From: JANYIP01 sp031394045
GTDB taxonomy: Bacteria > Actinomycetota > Actinomycetes > Prado026
Assembly: GCA_031394045.1 (NCBI GenBank)
Contig: JANMWN010000036.1
Span: 1 to 44,242 of the forward strand
DNA: 44,242 nucleotides
Direction of reading: 5' to 3'
The position numbers and the translations under genes are program-made. Positions 22,007 to 30,246 of the stretch are shown one piece after another (positions within the stretch are counted from its first letter, which is position 1; every line of letters begins with the position of its first letter). Below the pieces are notes generated by a model. The model was given only the letters and a program-made list of their open reading frames with translations. It made no database searches and was not told the origin of the DNA.

Positions 22007-23657
22007 CGGTCGTGGTCCGCGGGTAGGCGACCGCCGGGTCGGTCTTGACGTTGACCAGGTACGGGACGCCGGCCGCGAACCCACGGTCCAGCGCCGCGCC
22101 CAGGTCGGCCGGTCGGGACACCGTCTCGCCGCCGCCGCCCAGGGCTCGGACCACGTCGTCGTAGCGCGTCTCCTGGCTCAGCTCGGCGGCGACGTCGTAC
22201 CCGTAGAGGAACTGCATCGGGTGCTTCTCCAGGCCCCACATCCCGTTGTTCCCCACCACGATGACGACGGCGAGGTGCTGCCGGACCAGGCTGTCGACGT
22301 CCATCAGCGAGAAACCGGCGGCGCCGTCGCCGAGCAGGAGCACGACCTGGGCCGAGGGCCGGGCCAGCCGGGCCGCGATCGAGTAGCCCAGGCCCGTGCC
22401 GAGGCACCCGTACGGTCCGGGGTCCAGCCAGCCCCCGGGGTGGCGCGGTTCGACGAAGCGGCCCGCGAAGGACACGAAGTCCCCGCCGTCGCCGATGACG
22501 ATCGCGTCGTCGGCCAGCCGCGGGATCAGCTCGCCGTAGACGCGGGCCGGGTGGATCGGGTCGCTGTCGCTGCCCAGCAGCGCACCGTCGTCGGCAGCGG
22601 CGGCCTCGGCCTGCGCGCGCAGGCCGGCCGTCCAGGGCATGTAGTCGGGCCGCCGCAGGAGCTGCTCCCAGGCCGCCGCGACGCCGTCGAGGACGAGGGT
22701 CAGGTCGCCCGAGGCCGAGGCGGCCAGCGTGGCGTGCGCGGCGAGCTGACCGGGGGAGTCGGCCAGGTGGACGACCTTCGCCGGAGCCGCGCCGTCCTTG
22801 CCGCCGAAGACGCCGTAGCCGAGGCGGAAGTCCAGCGGGGTCCCCACCACGACGACCAGGTCGGCGCCGCCGAACGCGCGTCCCCTGGCACGGGTCACCA
22901 GGAGCGGGTGGCTGCCAGGCAGGATGCCCCGGCCCATGCCGTTGGTGATCACCGGGAGGCCCAGCGACTCGGCGAGCCGGACGGCTGCGGCCTCGGCCCC
23001 GTCGGTCCAGACGTCGGAGCCCAAGACGAGAACAGGGTGGCTCGCCTCGGCCAGCAGCACGGCGATCACGGCCAGCTCGTCGGGGTCGGGTACGGCGCCG
23101 GTCGGTCGGGTGACCTGCGGGACGACGGCCTCGGTCCGGCTGTACAGCTGATCCATCGGGAAGTCGAGGAAGACCGGGCCCCGGTGCGGCGAGGTCGCCA
23201 GGTGGAAGGCCTCGTCGACCATGGGCACCGTCTGGGCGACCGTACGTACCGTGGCCGAGCTCTTGGTGACCGGCGCGAGGATCGGCGGGTGGTCGAGCTC
23301 CTGCAGCGCGCCAGTGCCCCACCTGAACTCGGGAGCGCGACCGCCGAGCACCACCACGGGTACGCCGTTGAAGTGGGCGCTGGTGACCGCCGAGACGCCG
23401 TTGGTGACGCCGGGCCCGGCGGTCAGGACGGCCAGGCCAGGCCGCCTGGTGAGCTTCGCGGTCGCCTCGGCGGCGAACACCGCGGTCTGCTCGTGGCGTA
23501 CGTCGATCAGCGGCATCGGCGGGTCGGCCTTGACCGCCCCGTCGTACAGGGGGAAGACGTGGGCTCCGGACAGGGTGAACATCGCCTCGACGCCATGGGC
23601 CCTGGCGACCGCGACCGCCAGCTCGCCGCCGTGCCCCTCGATCCGCTGCTGGTCCAC
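21999..23657 (-). CDS. Thiamine-diphosphate-dependent enzyme, acetolactate synthase (IlvG-like)
   Basis: A 552-residue homologue of acetohydroxyacid synthase catalytic subunits. It has the N-terminal ThDP-PYR domain with the activating glutamate in VRHEQTAVFAAEA (about residue 56), a central domain, and a C-terminal ThDP domain with LGDGAAGFSLMDVDSL followed by VGNNGMWGLEKHPM. The closest pattern I recall is mycobacterial IlvG (Rv1820), which is separate from the main IlvB. No regulatory IlvN or other ilv gene is nearby, so the natural reaction is uncertain. The GTG start is leaderless-type. Confidence 0.85.
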   Translation of the reverse strand: MDQQRIEGHGGELAVAVARAHGVEAMFTLSGAHVFPLYDGAVKADPPMPLIDVRHEQTAVFAAEATAKLTRRPGLAVLTAGPGVTNGVSAVTSAHFNGVPVVVLGGRAPEFRWGTGALQELDHPPILAPVTKSSATVRTVAQTVPMVDEAFHLATSPHRGPVFLDFPMDQLYSRTEAVVPQVTRPTGAVPDPDELAVIAVLLAEASHPVLVLGSDVWTDGAEAAAVRLAESLGLPVITNGMGRGILPGSHPLLVTRARGRAFGGADLVVVVGTPLDFRLGYGVFGGKDGAAPAKVVHLADSPGQLAAHATLAASASGDLTLVLDGVAAAWEQLLRRPDYMPWTAGLRAQAEAAAADDGALLGSDSDPIHPARVYGELIPRLADDAIVIGDGGDFVSFAGRFVEPRHPGGWLDPGPYGCLGTGLGYSIAARLARPSAQVVLLLGDGAAGFSLMDVDSLVRQHLAVVIVVGNNGMWGLEKHPMQFLYGYDVAAELSQETRYDDVVRALGGGGETVSRPADLGAALDRGFAAGVPYLVNVKTDPAVAYPRTTTGV

Positions 23658-23663
23658 CCGCCG

Positions 23664-23669
23664 AACCTA
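23664..23669 (-). promoter_or_regulatory. -10 box (TAGGTT) for the IlvG-like gene
   Basis: Minus-strand TAGGTT ends 6 nt before the GTG at 23657. It is identical in sequence and spacing to the boxes of bsaP and of the dehydrogenase gene at 38353. Confidence 0.6.
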
Positions 23670-23704
23670 CCCGGCGATCAAAGGGTCTGCTCTCGCCTTG
23701 CTCA

Positions 23705-23723
23705 TGTCGGTTGTTGCTGTCCT
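23705..23723 (+). repeat. Copy of a 19-bp repeat upstream of the DUF559-type gene
   Basis: TGTCGGTTGTTGCTGTCCT matches the sequence at 24758-24776, just downstream, at 17 of 19 positions. The two copies flank the nuclease-like gene in direct orientation. The second copy is also one arm of a long hairpin. Confidence 0.7.
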
Positions 23724-23836
23724 GACCGCCAAGATCGACACCTCTTTCGACGGGGACTCCATCCACAGCCGTGCTGTCATCCACAGCAGCGAATCTCGCA
23801 CCGTACCTAGGCCCGCGTCCGCGCCAGGCTGGCCTC

Positions 23837-24778
23837 GTGCGCACGCTGTCAGCGGAGGCGGAGGCTCTGCTCATTACGCAGTCGGGAGTGCTGTCGCGAC
23901 GTCAGGCCGTGACCGTGCTCGGTCCAAGCCGTGCTCGCTGGCTGGTCGAGAGCGGCCGTTGGCAGCAGCCGGTCAGAGGCGTACTCGTGTCACATGGTGG
24001 CCCGCTTTCGCCTTTGCAGCGGACGTGGGTGGCGCTGCTCGCGTGTGGGCCGGACGCCGTGCTGGCTGGGGCCGCCGCCGCTGCTCTGGACGGATTCATG
24101 CTGCCATTGGGAGTCCGCCCATCGCCCACGGAGATCCTGCTACCCCCCGGCCGCAAGCGCGTCGCTCCGAGCGGCACGCTTCGGCGGTCCCGGTTCCTCG
24201 ATAGCGCCGACGTGCATCCCAGTCGTACCCCCCGACGGACCAGGCTTGCGCGCTCGCTCGTCGATGCTGCCTCCTGGGCAAGGACCGACGACGAGGCACG
24301 GGCTGTCGTGGCGGCGGGTGTCCAGCAACGCCTGGTCCGCGGCGTCGACCTGCTTGAGGTCGTCGAACGTCTGGGCGGGATCCGGCGGCGACGACTGCTC
24401 GTGGCGACCATGGACGACGTCATCCTTGGCTCCCACGCCGTGGGGGAGCTCGATGCGATCAGGTTGTGCCGCCGGTACGGGTTGCCGCTCCCGGATCGGC
24501 AGGCCCGGCGTACGGACGGGGACGGCCGCGCCCGGTGGCTGGACATCTACTTCGACGCGTACGGGCTGGTGGTCGAGGTCGATGGGCTCTGGCACATGGA
24601 CGTCGAGGCCTGGTGGGCGGACCTCCGCCGCCTCAACGACCACACGATAGCGGGCGAAGCCTTGCTGAGATTTCCCGCGTTCGCCCTCCGCGAGCAGCCC
24701 GAACGAGTCGCCGGCGTGATGGCCCGGGCACTGGCCGCCCGCGGCTGGGCTGGGTCGTGTCGATTGTTGTTGTCCTAG
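23837..24778 (+). CDS. DUF559/Vsr-like nuclease domain protein with AbiEi-type N-terminus
   Basis: This 313-residue protein has two parts. Residues about 8-55 (QSGVLSRRQAVTVLG, WQQPVRGVLVSH) look like the winged-helix head of AbiEi-type antitoxins. Residues about 215-310 form a restriction-like (PD-(D/E)XK, Vsr/DUF559) domain with RWLDIYFDAYGLVVEVDGLW and H, then DLRRLND and LLRFPAFALREQPERVA. The Asp and Glu of the putative metal site are visible. The GTG start is placed by a CAGGCT box 6 nt upstream. Proteins of this type are multicopy in Nocardioides-like genomes, and their function is unknown. The stop codon lies in the loop of a hairpin. Confidence 0.75.
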   Translation: MRTLSAEAEALLITQSGVLSRRQAVTVLGPSRARWLVESGRWQQPVRGVLVSHGGPLSPLQRTWVALLACGPDAVLAGAAAAALDGFMLPLGVRPSPTEILLPPGRKRVAPSGTLRRSRFLDSADVHPSRTPRRTRLARSLVDAASWARTDDEARAVVAAGVQQRLVRGVDLLEVVERLGGIRRRRLLVATMDDVILGSHAVGELDAIRLCRRYGLPLPDRQARRTDGDGRARWLDIYFDAYGLVVEVDGLWHMDVEAWWADLRRLNDHTIAGEALLRFPAFALREQPERVAGVMARALAARGWAGSCRLLLS

Positions 24779-24797
24779 CGACAACAACCGACACGAC
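24754..24797. terminator. Long hairpin across the DUF559-type stop codon, between convergent genes
   Basis: Left arm 24754-24774 and right arm 24780-24797 pair in two 9-bp helices, GTCGTGTCG/CGACACGAC and GTTGTTGTC/GACAACAAC, with a 3-nt bulge. The 5-nt loop CTAGC contains the TAG stop at 24776-24778. It lies 16 bp before the bioB stop on the other strand, so it could terminate both transcripts. There is no U-tract. Confidence 0.6.
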
Positions 24798-24813
24798 TTG
24801 CGGCGCTGCAGGA

Positions 24814-25827
24814 TCAGAGTGTGGTGCTGAGCGCCTTGATGGGCATGCTGAGCTCGGCGAGCAGCGCGAGGTCTGCGGTGGCGGGGCGGCCGAGGGTGGT
24901 GAGGTAGTTGCCGACGATGACGGCGTTGACCCCGCCGAGCAGTCCGTCGCGAGTACCCAGGTCGCCCAGGGTGATCTCGCGGCCGCCGGCGAAGCGCAGG
25001 ATCGTCCGGGGCAGGGCCAGCCGGAAGGCGGCGATCGTACGCAGGGCGTCGCGCGAGTCCATGACGGGCAGGTCGCCGAAGGGGGTACCGGGCCGCGGGT
25101 TGAGGAAGTTGAGCGGGACCTCGTGCGGCGCCAGCGCCCCCAGCTGGGCGGCGAACTCGGCCCGCTGCTCGACGGTCTCGCCCATGCCGACAATGCCGCC
25201 GCAGCAGACCTCCATGCCCGCCGCCGCGACCATCTCCAGCGTCGACCAGCGCTCCTCCCAGGTGTGCGTGGTCACCACCTGCGGGAAGTACGAGCGCGCG
25301 GTCTCCAGGTTGTGGTTGTAGCGGTGCACGCCCATCTCGGCGAGGTCGTCGACCTGCTGCTGGGTGAGCATGCCGAGCGAGGCCGCAACCTGGATGTCGA
25401 CCGCTGCGTGGATTGCTGCGACGCCTTCGCGCATCTGCGCCATCAGGCGCTGGTCCGGGCCACGGACGGCCGCCACTATGCAGAACTCGGTCGCCCCGGC
25501 GGCAGCGGTCTCCACTGCAGCGGCGACCAGCGAGGGGATGTCGAGCCAGGCGGCGCGTACGGGGGACGAGAACAGCCCGGACTGCGAGCAGAAGTGGCAG
25601 TCCTCCGGGCACCCGCCGGTCTTGACCGAGACGATGCCCTCGACCTCGACCTCGGGGCCGCACCACCGCATCCGTACCTCGTGGGCGAGGGCAAGCAGCT
25701 CCTCGATCCGGTCGTCGGGCAGCATCAGCACCTCGAGCACCGATGCCTCGTCGAGCCCAAGCCCTTGCCCGAGCACGGTGGTCCGCGCTCGCGTCAGCAC
25801 GTCGGAGGCGACGCGGGTCTCGGTCAT
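24814..25827 (-). CDS. bioB: Biotin synthase
   Basis: A 337-residue radical SAM enzyme that inserts sulfur into dethiobiotin. The radical SAM cluster motif is CPEDCHFC (about residues 73-80). Other conserved segments are KTGGCPEDCHFCSQSG, VCCGGIVGMGE and NFLNPRPGTPFG. Actinobacterial enzymes of this type need the small protein BsaP, whose gene is at 20921-21100. It follows bioD by 12 bp, so the two are co-transcribed. Confidence 0.95.
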   Translation of the reverse strand: MTETRVASDVLTRARTTVLGQGLGLDEASVLEVLMLPDDRIEELLALAHEVRMRWCGPEVEVEGIVSVKTGGCPEDCHFCSQSGLFSSPVRAAWLDIPSLVAAAVETAAAGATEFCIVAAVRGPDQRLMAQMREGVAAIHAAVDIQVAASLGMLTQQQVDDLAEMGVHRYNHNLETARSYFPQVVTTHTWEERWSTLEMVAAAGMEVCCGGIVGMGETVEQRAEFAAQLGALAPHEVPLNFLNPRPGTPFGDLPVMDSRDALRTIAAFRLALPRTILRFAGGREITLGDLGTRDGLLGGVNAVIVGNYLTTLGRPATADLALLAELSMPIKALSTTL

Positions 25828-25839
25828 GGGGGGTGCTCC

Positions 25840-26628
25840 TCAACGGTCGGCGGTGTGCCTTCGGCCGAAGTCTGCCGCATCGAAGTCGCCGCCGAGCCCC
25901 GGCCCCACCGCCGACCGTACGGCGGCGAGGAAAGCCGGTGCGTCGAGGTCGCCCAGCCCGGCCGGCAGGGCCCCCGCCAACGGTCGACCAGTGAGCCGCT
26001 CCAGGTCCGCGATGTTGGTACGGCAGGCCAGGTCCGGCGCCGCTGGCCAGCAGCCGAGGACGACACCGGCGAGCTCCAGCCCGCGCGCGGCGAGGGCTTC
26101 GAGGGTGAGGGCGGTCTGGTTGAGCGTCCCGAGACCGGGGTCGGCGACGAGGAGGACCGGCGCGCGCAGGGCGGTGGCGAGGTCCGCGAGGGTGCTGCCC
26201 CTGCGGTCGTTCCCGGTGTCGTCGAAGCGTACGAGCAGGCCCCCGGCGCCTTCCACGAGGACCAGCCCGCCCCTCCCTGCGAGGTCCGAGACGAGCGCGG
26301 CGCAGGCGGCGAGGTCGAGCGTCGGCAGCCCCGAGAGCCGGGCCGCAGCCGCAGGGGCCAGCGGGTCGGGGTAGCGGACCACCTCATGGACGTCGGCGGC
26401 GTCCAGCCCGGCCAGCCGGCGTACGTCGTCGACGTCACCAGGCGCGCCGGCGAGCAGCCCGGTCTGGGCCGGCTTGACGACCGAGACCGGTTGCCCGGCC
26501 GCGACCGCGAGCGCGGCGATGGCGGCGGTGGTCACGGTCTTGCCGACGCCGGTACCGGTACCCGTGACCATGAGCACCCCCTTGGGCGTCACAGGCGTCA
26601 CGGGCGTCACGGGCGTCACGGGCGTCAC
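25840..26628 (-). CDS. bioD: Dethiobiotin synthetase with a VTP-repeat N-terminus
   Basis: A 262-residue ATP-dependent carboxylase of the biotin pathway. Walker A is VTGTGTGVGKT, then VKPAQTG, VEGAGGLLVRF, and the switch region LGTLNQTALTLEAL. The usual family start would be the ATG at 26571. But a perfect Shine-Dalgarno, GGAGGTGATC, lies at correct spacing before the GTG at 26628, placing five VTP repeats (26584-26628) in front of the enzyme. The GTG inside each repeat is another possible start. The ribosome site overlaps the dasR stop codon, so the gene is in that operon. Confidence 0.9.
   Translation of the reverse strand: MTPVTPVTPVTPVTPKGVLMVTGTGTGVGKTVTTAAIAALAVAAGQPVSVVKPAQTGLLAGAPGDVDDVRRLAGLDAADVHEVVRYPDPLAPAAAARLSGLPTLDLAACAALVSDLAGRGGLVLVEGAGGLLVRFDDTGNDRRGSTLADLATALRAPVLLVADPGLGTLNQTALTLEALAARGLELAGVVLGCWPAAPDLACRTNIADLERLTGRPLAGALPAGLGDLDAPAFLAAVRSAVGPGLGGDFDAADFGRRHTADR
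26584..26628. repeat. 9-bp tandem repeat at the 5' end of bioD
   Basis: Five copies of GGGCGTCAC on the plus strand (GTGACGCCC on the coding strand), one with a single change, lie between the ribosome binding site and the conserved ATG of bioD. Each copy carries an in-frame GTG. Confidence 0.9.
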
Positions 26629-26633
26629 CGAGA

Positions 26634-27383
26634 TCACCTCCGCCGCGGCTGGTGGCGCAGATGGGCCACGAACTTGAACCGGTCGCCGCGATAGACCGAG
26701 CGGCCCCACTCGACCGGCCGGCCGTCGAGGTCGAAGCTGTGCCGGGACAGCAGGAGCAGCGCGAGCCCGGTGTCGACGCCGAGCAGCGCGGCCTCCTCGG
26801 GGCTGGCCAGCGCGGTCTCGATGGTCTCGTCCGCCTCCTTGAGGCGTGCGCCGTAGACCTCGTCGAGAGTGGCGTAGAGGGATCCCAGCCGGGTCAGGTG
26901 CTGCCGCAGCCGGGGGAAGCGGGCGGCCGACAGGTACGTCCGCTCGATGGCCATCGGCTCGCCGTCCACCAGGCGCAGCCGGACCAGTCGGACGACCCGC
27001 GCGCTCGGCGTGATAGCCAGTCGCTCGGCGACGTCGGCCGCGTGCTCGACCGTGCTCGCCGGGACGACCTCGAGGGTGAGCAGGCGCGAGGTGGGCTCGA
27101 GCCCTTGCGCGCGCATGTCCTCGGTGTACGACGTCAGCTCCAGGCGCTGAGCGACCTTGGGCCTGGCCACGAAGGTCCCCCGCCCCTGCACCCGCTCGAG
27201 CCGTCCCTCGACGACCAGCTCGAGCATCGCCTGGCGGACCGTCGTTCGCGAGGTCTCGAACTCCGCGGCCAGCACCCGCTCGGTGGGCAGGGCGGCCCCG
27301 GCTTCAAGGGAGCGGGCCAGGTCGGTCAGGTGCCGCTTGAGCGGGTAGTACCTCGGCTCTCGTGGGGCTCGCAGGTCCTGCAT
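26634..27383 (-). CDS. dasR: DasR/NagR-type GntR regulator (HutC subfamily)
   Basis: A 249-residue regulator. The GntR winged helix spans about residues 20-85 (LPTERVLAAEF, TSRTTVRQAMLELVVEGRLE). The UTRA ligand domain (about 95-245) has MRAQGLEPTSRLL, PMAIERTYLSAARFPRLRQ and LSRHSFDLDGRPVEWGRSVY. By memory it matches Streptomyces DasR closely along its length. DasR senses GlcN-6-P or GlcNAc-6-P and represses aminosugar genes. The ATG at 27383 has GAGGAG 5 nt upstream. A DasR-type palindrome lies just upstream of it. bioD starts within its stop region. Confidence 0.88.
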   Translation of the reverse strand: MQDLRAPREPRYYPLKRHLTDLARSLEAGAALPTERVLAAEFETSRTTVRQAMLELVVEGRLERVQGRGTFVARPKVAQRLELTSYTEDMRAQGLEPTSRLLTLEVVPASTVEHAADVAERLAITPSARVVRLVRLRLVDGEPMAIERTYLSAARFPRLRQHLTRLGSLYATLDEVYGARLKEADETIETALASPEEAALLGVDTGLALLLLSRHSFDLDGRPVEWGRSVYRGDRFKFVAHLRHQPRRR

Positions 27384-27452
27384 CGGGCTCCTCGGGGGGA
27401 CGTACTCGGTCGTGTGCTTGACGAGGCGCCGCGGCTGTGGCACGTTCGGACT

Positions 27453-27468
27453 ATTGGTCTAAACCAAT
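27453..27468. promoter_or_regulatory. DasR-type operator (dre) between dasR-like and SIS genes
   Basis: ATTGGTCTAAACCAAT is a near-perfect 16-bp palindrome. It fits the DasR-responsive element core TGGTCTAGACCA at 11 of 12 positions. It lies 70 bp upstream of the regulator and 36 bp upstream of the isomerase start, so it can act on both divergent genes and, through the dasR-bioDB operon, on biotin genes. Confidence 0.85.
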
Positions 27469-27504
27469 CTCACTACCCCTCCCAAGTCAAGCAGGAGTGT
27501 CGAC

Positions 27505-28545
27505 GTGTCAGTCCCAGGTTCGCTCATGGCCGCTGAGATCGCCGACCAGCCCGACGTGCTCCAGAGACTGCTCGACGAGGGGCAGTCCGACGCGCGGGCG
27601 ATCGCCAAGGTGCTCGCCGAGCGCAACCCCCGTTTCGTCGTGCTGGCTGCGCGCGGGACGAGCGACCATGCGGCGCTGTATGCGAAGTACCTGCTGGAGG
27701 TCCGGCTTGGCCTGCCCTGCGGTCTCGCGTCCCCGTCGACCATGACGGCGTACGGTGCCCGGCCCCGGCTGGAGGACTCCCTCGTCATCGCCGTGAGCCA
27801 GTCGGGGGGCAGCCCGGACCTCGTGGAGACGATTGCGGTCGCGCGCTCGTGCGGTGCGACGACGCTGGCGGTGACCAACGCCCCCGAGTCCGGCCTGGCC
27901 GCCGCGGCCGAGCTGCACCTCGACATCCGCGCCGGTTCCGAGCGTGCCGTGGCGGCGACCAAGTCGTACAGCGCCGAGCTCCTCGCCCTGTACCTCACGA
28001 TCGATGCCTGGGCCGGCGGCGACGGGTCGGCCACGCGAGGTCTGCCTTACGCAGCCGAGACCCTGGTCGCTCGCCGTCCGGAGGTCGCTGATGTCGCCCA
28101 GCTGTACCGGTTCGCGTCGCGGATGGTGCTGACCGGCCGCGGGTACTCGTACCCGACGGCGCGCGAGGCCGCGATCAAGCTGATGGAGACCGGGTACCTC
28201 GCGGCCAACGCGTTCTCGGGCGCTGACCTGCTGCACGGTCCGTTGGCGATGATCGACCCGCAGTACCCGGTGATTGCCGTGGTACCTGACGGTGTCGGAG
28301 CGACGGCGATGAAGCCGGTGCTGCAACGCGTCCTCGCGAGTGGGGCTGACCTGCTGCTCGTCGCGGGAGGGCAGGCGCTGGTCCCCGGCGCCCGCTCCAT
28401 CCGGCTTCCGGACGGGATCGCCGAGGAGGTCCACCCGATCATCGACATCGTGCCGCTGCAGTGGCTGGCACTGGAGATCGCCATCGCCCGGGGCCTCGAC
28501 CCCGACGCACCACGGGGCCTGTCCAAGGTGACCGAGACCTGGTAA
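27505..28545 (+). CDS. Double SIS-domain aminosugar-phosphate isomerase/deaminase (AgaS/GlmS-C type)
   Basis: A 346-residue protein made of two sugar-isomerase (SIS) domains like the C-terminal half of GlmS but without the glutaminase domain. The first SIS has VLAARGTSDHAALYAKYL and IAVSQSGGSPDLVET. The second has LTGRGYSYPTAREAAIKLME. The C-terminus PLQWLALEIAIARGLDPDAP resembles the GlmS tail. Such proteins usually deaminate or isomerise GlcN-6-P, which fits control by the adjacent DasR-type operator. GTG start with AGGAG 8 nt upstream. A stop-bearing tandem repeat follows the stop codon. Confidence 0.87.
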   Translation: MSVPGSLMAAEIADQPDVLQRLLDEGQSDARAIAKVLAERNPRFVVLAARGTSDHAALYAKYLLEVRLGLPCGLASPSTMTAYGARPRLEDSLVIAVSQSGGSPDLVETIAVARSCGATTLAVTNAPESGLAAAAELHLDIRAGSERAVAATKSYSAELLALYLTIDAWAGGDGSATRGLPYAAETLVARRPEVADVAQLYRFASRMVLTGRGYSYPTAREAAIKLMETGYLAANAFSGADLLHGPLAMIDPQYPVIAVVPDGVGATAMKPVLQRVLASGADLLLVAGGQALVPGARSIRLPDGIAEEVHPIIDIVPLQWLALEIAIARGLDPDAPRGLSKVTETW

Positions 28546-28585
28546 CTGACCCGTAGCTGACCTGGTAGCTGACCTGGTAGCTGAC
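28539..28585. repeat. 12-bp tandem repeat overlapping the stop codon of the SIS gene
   Basis: About four copies (one 11-bp) of CTGGTAGCTGAC run from the last two codons through the TAA stop of the isomerase gene into the spacer. TAG and TGA triplets recur in each unit. Confidence 0.85.
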
Positions 28586-28770
28586 CTGTCGGATCCGCGG
28601 GCAGTGACGAGGATCACCGTTACACGCACGTGAATTCTTCGCCAACCAGCGCGGGTTGGGTCCATTCGCCGCGCCAGATAGCCGATCCTTGCAGAGCGAC
28701 GTCAACCGCAATCCTTTACCGGGGCACCAGTCTCGGGCGGCAGGCGTGCGACCGAGAGGCGCTGTTCCAG

Positions 28771-29004
28771 ATGTCCAAGACATCCGATCGCACCATCACC
28801 CACGAGCAGGCGACCCACATCGCCCAGGATTGGGCGGCTGTGTCCGACGAGTCAGTCAACACGCACATCGACGTGCAACCCATCCCCGACGGCTTCTTCG
28901 TGGAGCTCGTCGTCTACTACGGCTCCGGCCCGTTCGAGCCGGTGGGCACCGCTGCCGCCGTCATCGACAAGCGCGGTCACCTGCGTCAGCTCGACGCAGC
29001 CTGA
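28771..29004 (+). CDS. Small hypothetical protein
   Basis: A 77-residue protein that I do not recognise. It has a helical start (SKTSDRTITHEQATHIAQDWAAV), then strands HIDVQPIPDGFFVELVVYY and a GPFEPVGTAAAVIDKRGH end, a shape seen in small immunity-like (YrhB) proteins. That link is weak. The ATG at 28771 has only AGAGG at 11 nt. The 225 bp upstream hold the tandem repeat and a possible TTGCAG box, but no clear promoter. It converges on bioF with a 6-bp gap. Confidence 0.6.
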   Translation: MSKTSDRTITHEQATHIAQDWAAVSDESVNTHIDVQPIPDGFFVELVVYYGSGPFEPVGTAAAVIDKRGHLRQLDAA

Positions 29005-29010
29005 GCCAGC

Positions 29011-30174
29011 TCACCACCGATCCCCACCCGGCCGGGCGGCCGCAGCCCTGAGGGCGCGGCCGGCGAGCTCGACGTCGCTGTCGGTCAGGTCCGCGCGGGC
29101 GGTCAGCCGGAGCCTGGAGACGCCGTCGGGTACCGACGGAGGACGGAAACACCCCACGCGTACGCCGTGGGCAGCCATGCCGGCGGCGGCACGTAGAGCC
29201 TTCTCGGGGGCGCCCATTCGTACGCCGAGGACCGCCGCCGCCGGGTCGTTGACGTCGAAGCCGGCCGCGACGGCCGCGTCACGCAGCTCCGACGCGCGCC
29301 GCCGCGCCCGTGAGGGCAGTGACGGGTCGGCCTGGAGCACCTGCAGAGCGGCCAGCGCGGCACCCGCGCTGGACGGCGCCAGGCCGGTGTCGAAGATGAA
29401 GGGCCGAGCCGAGTCGACGAGGTGGGCGATCACCTCGGCCGACCCGAGCACCGCTCCGCCCTGCGCGCCGAGCGACTTGGAGAGCGTCGCCGTGACCACG
29501 ACTCCGGGGCAGCCGGCCAGGCCCGCGGCCGCGCTGGCGCCCGCCCCACCGGGCCCGACCACGCCGAGGGCGTGCGCCTCGTCGACGACCAGCCCGGCGT
29601 CGGCGTCGGCGCACACCGCTGCGAGGGCAGCCAGGTGCGCTGCCTCACCGTCCACCGAGAAGACGGCGTCGGTGGCTACCAGGGCACGCTCCTCGCTGCG
29701 TCCGTGCAGAGTGGCGGCGACAGCGTCGACGTCGAGGTGCGGGACGACGACCACCCGGGCCCGGGAGAGCCGGCAGGCGTCGATGATGGACGCGTGGTTG
29801 TGTGCGTCTGAGACGACGAGCGCGCCGGGTCCGGACAGGGCCACGACGGCGCCAAGGTTGGCGAGGTAGCCGGACGAGAACACCAGGGCCTGCGGCTGGC
29901 CCATCAGCCTCGCGAGCGCCTGCTCGAGCTCGGCGTGCAGCTCGGTGGAGCCGGTCACGAGGCGGGACCCCGTCGACCCCGCTCCCCACGTGCGCAGGGC
30001 TGCTGCAGCACCGGCCAGCACCCGTGGGTCCCGGCTCAGCCCGAGGTAGTCGTTGGACGCCAGGTCGAGCCGGGTGTCGTCGTGAGCGCGGAGGACGATC
30101 CCTCGACGCAGGCCGGCCTGCACCCGGTCGTGGGCGCGAGCGGTCAGCCAGCCGAAGGGGTCCGAAGGGGTCAC
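29011..30174 (-). CDS. bioF: 8-amino-7-oxononanoate synthase
   Basis: A 387-residue PLP enzyme of the alpha-oxoamine synthase family that condenses pimeloyl-ACP or -CoA with alanine. Signature segments are LDLASNDYLGLSRDP, GAGSTGSRLVTGSTELHAELE, FSSGYLANLGAVVALSGPG, VVDEAHALGVVGPGGAG, the PLP lysine in VTATLSKSLGAQGG, and RPFIFDTGLAP. I took the GTG at 30174 (start VTPSDPFGWL), with a CAGGAT box 8 nt upstream. An ATG at 30192 would add six residues. It is 2 kb from the SIS gene and not in the bioDB operon. Confidence 0.88.
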   Translation of the reverse strand: MTPSDPFGWLTARAHDRVQAGLRRGIVLRAHDDTRLDLASNDYLGLSRDPRVLAGAAAALRTWGAGSTGSRLVTGSTELHAELEQALARLMGQPQALVFSSGYLANLGAVVALSGPGALVVSDAHNHASIIDACRLSRARVVVVPHLDVDAVAATLHGRSEERALVATDAVFSVDGEAAHLAALAAVCADADAGLVVDEAHALGVVGPGGAGASAAAGLAGCPGVVVTATLSKSLGAQGGAVLGSAEVIAHLVDSARPFIFDTGLAPSSAGAALAALQVLQADPSLPSRARRRASELRDAAVAAGFDVNDPAAAVLGVRMGAPEKALRAAAGMAAHGVRVGCFRPPSVPDGVSRLRLTARADLTDSDVELAGRALRAAAARPGGDRW

Positions 30175-30233
30175 AACCGACGATCCTGGCATGTCTTGGC
30201 TGGCCGGTCCGGTGCGAGCGGCGCCGGACGCCG

Positions 30234-30239
30234 TAACCT
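30234..30239 (+). promoter_or_regulatory. -10 box (TAACCT) for leaderless pdtaS mRNA
   Basis: TAACCT ends 7 nt before the GTG at 30247. It shares the hexamer with the hisN and thioesterase boxes. Confidence 0.6.
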
Positions 30240-30246
30240 GCCAGGC

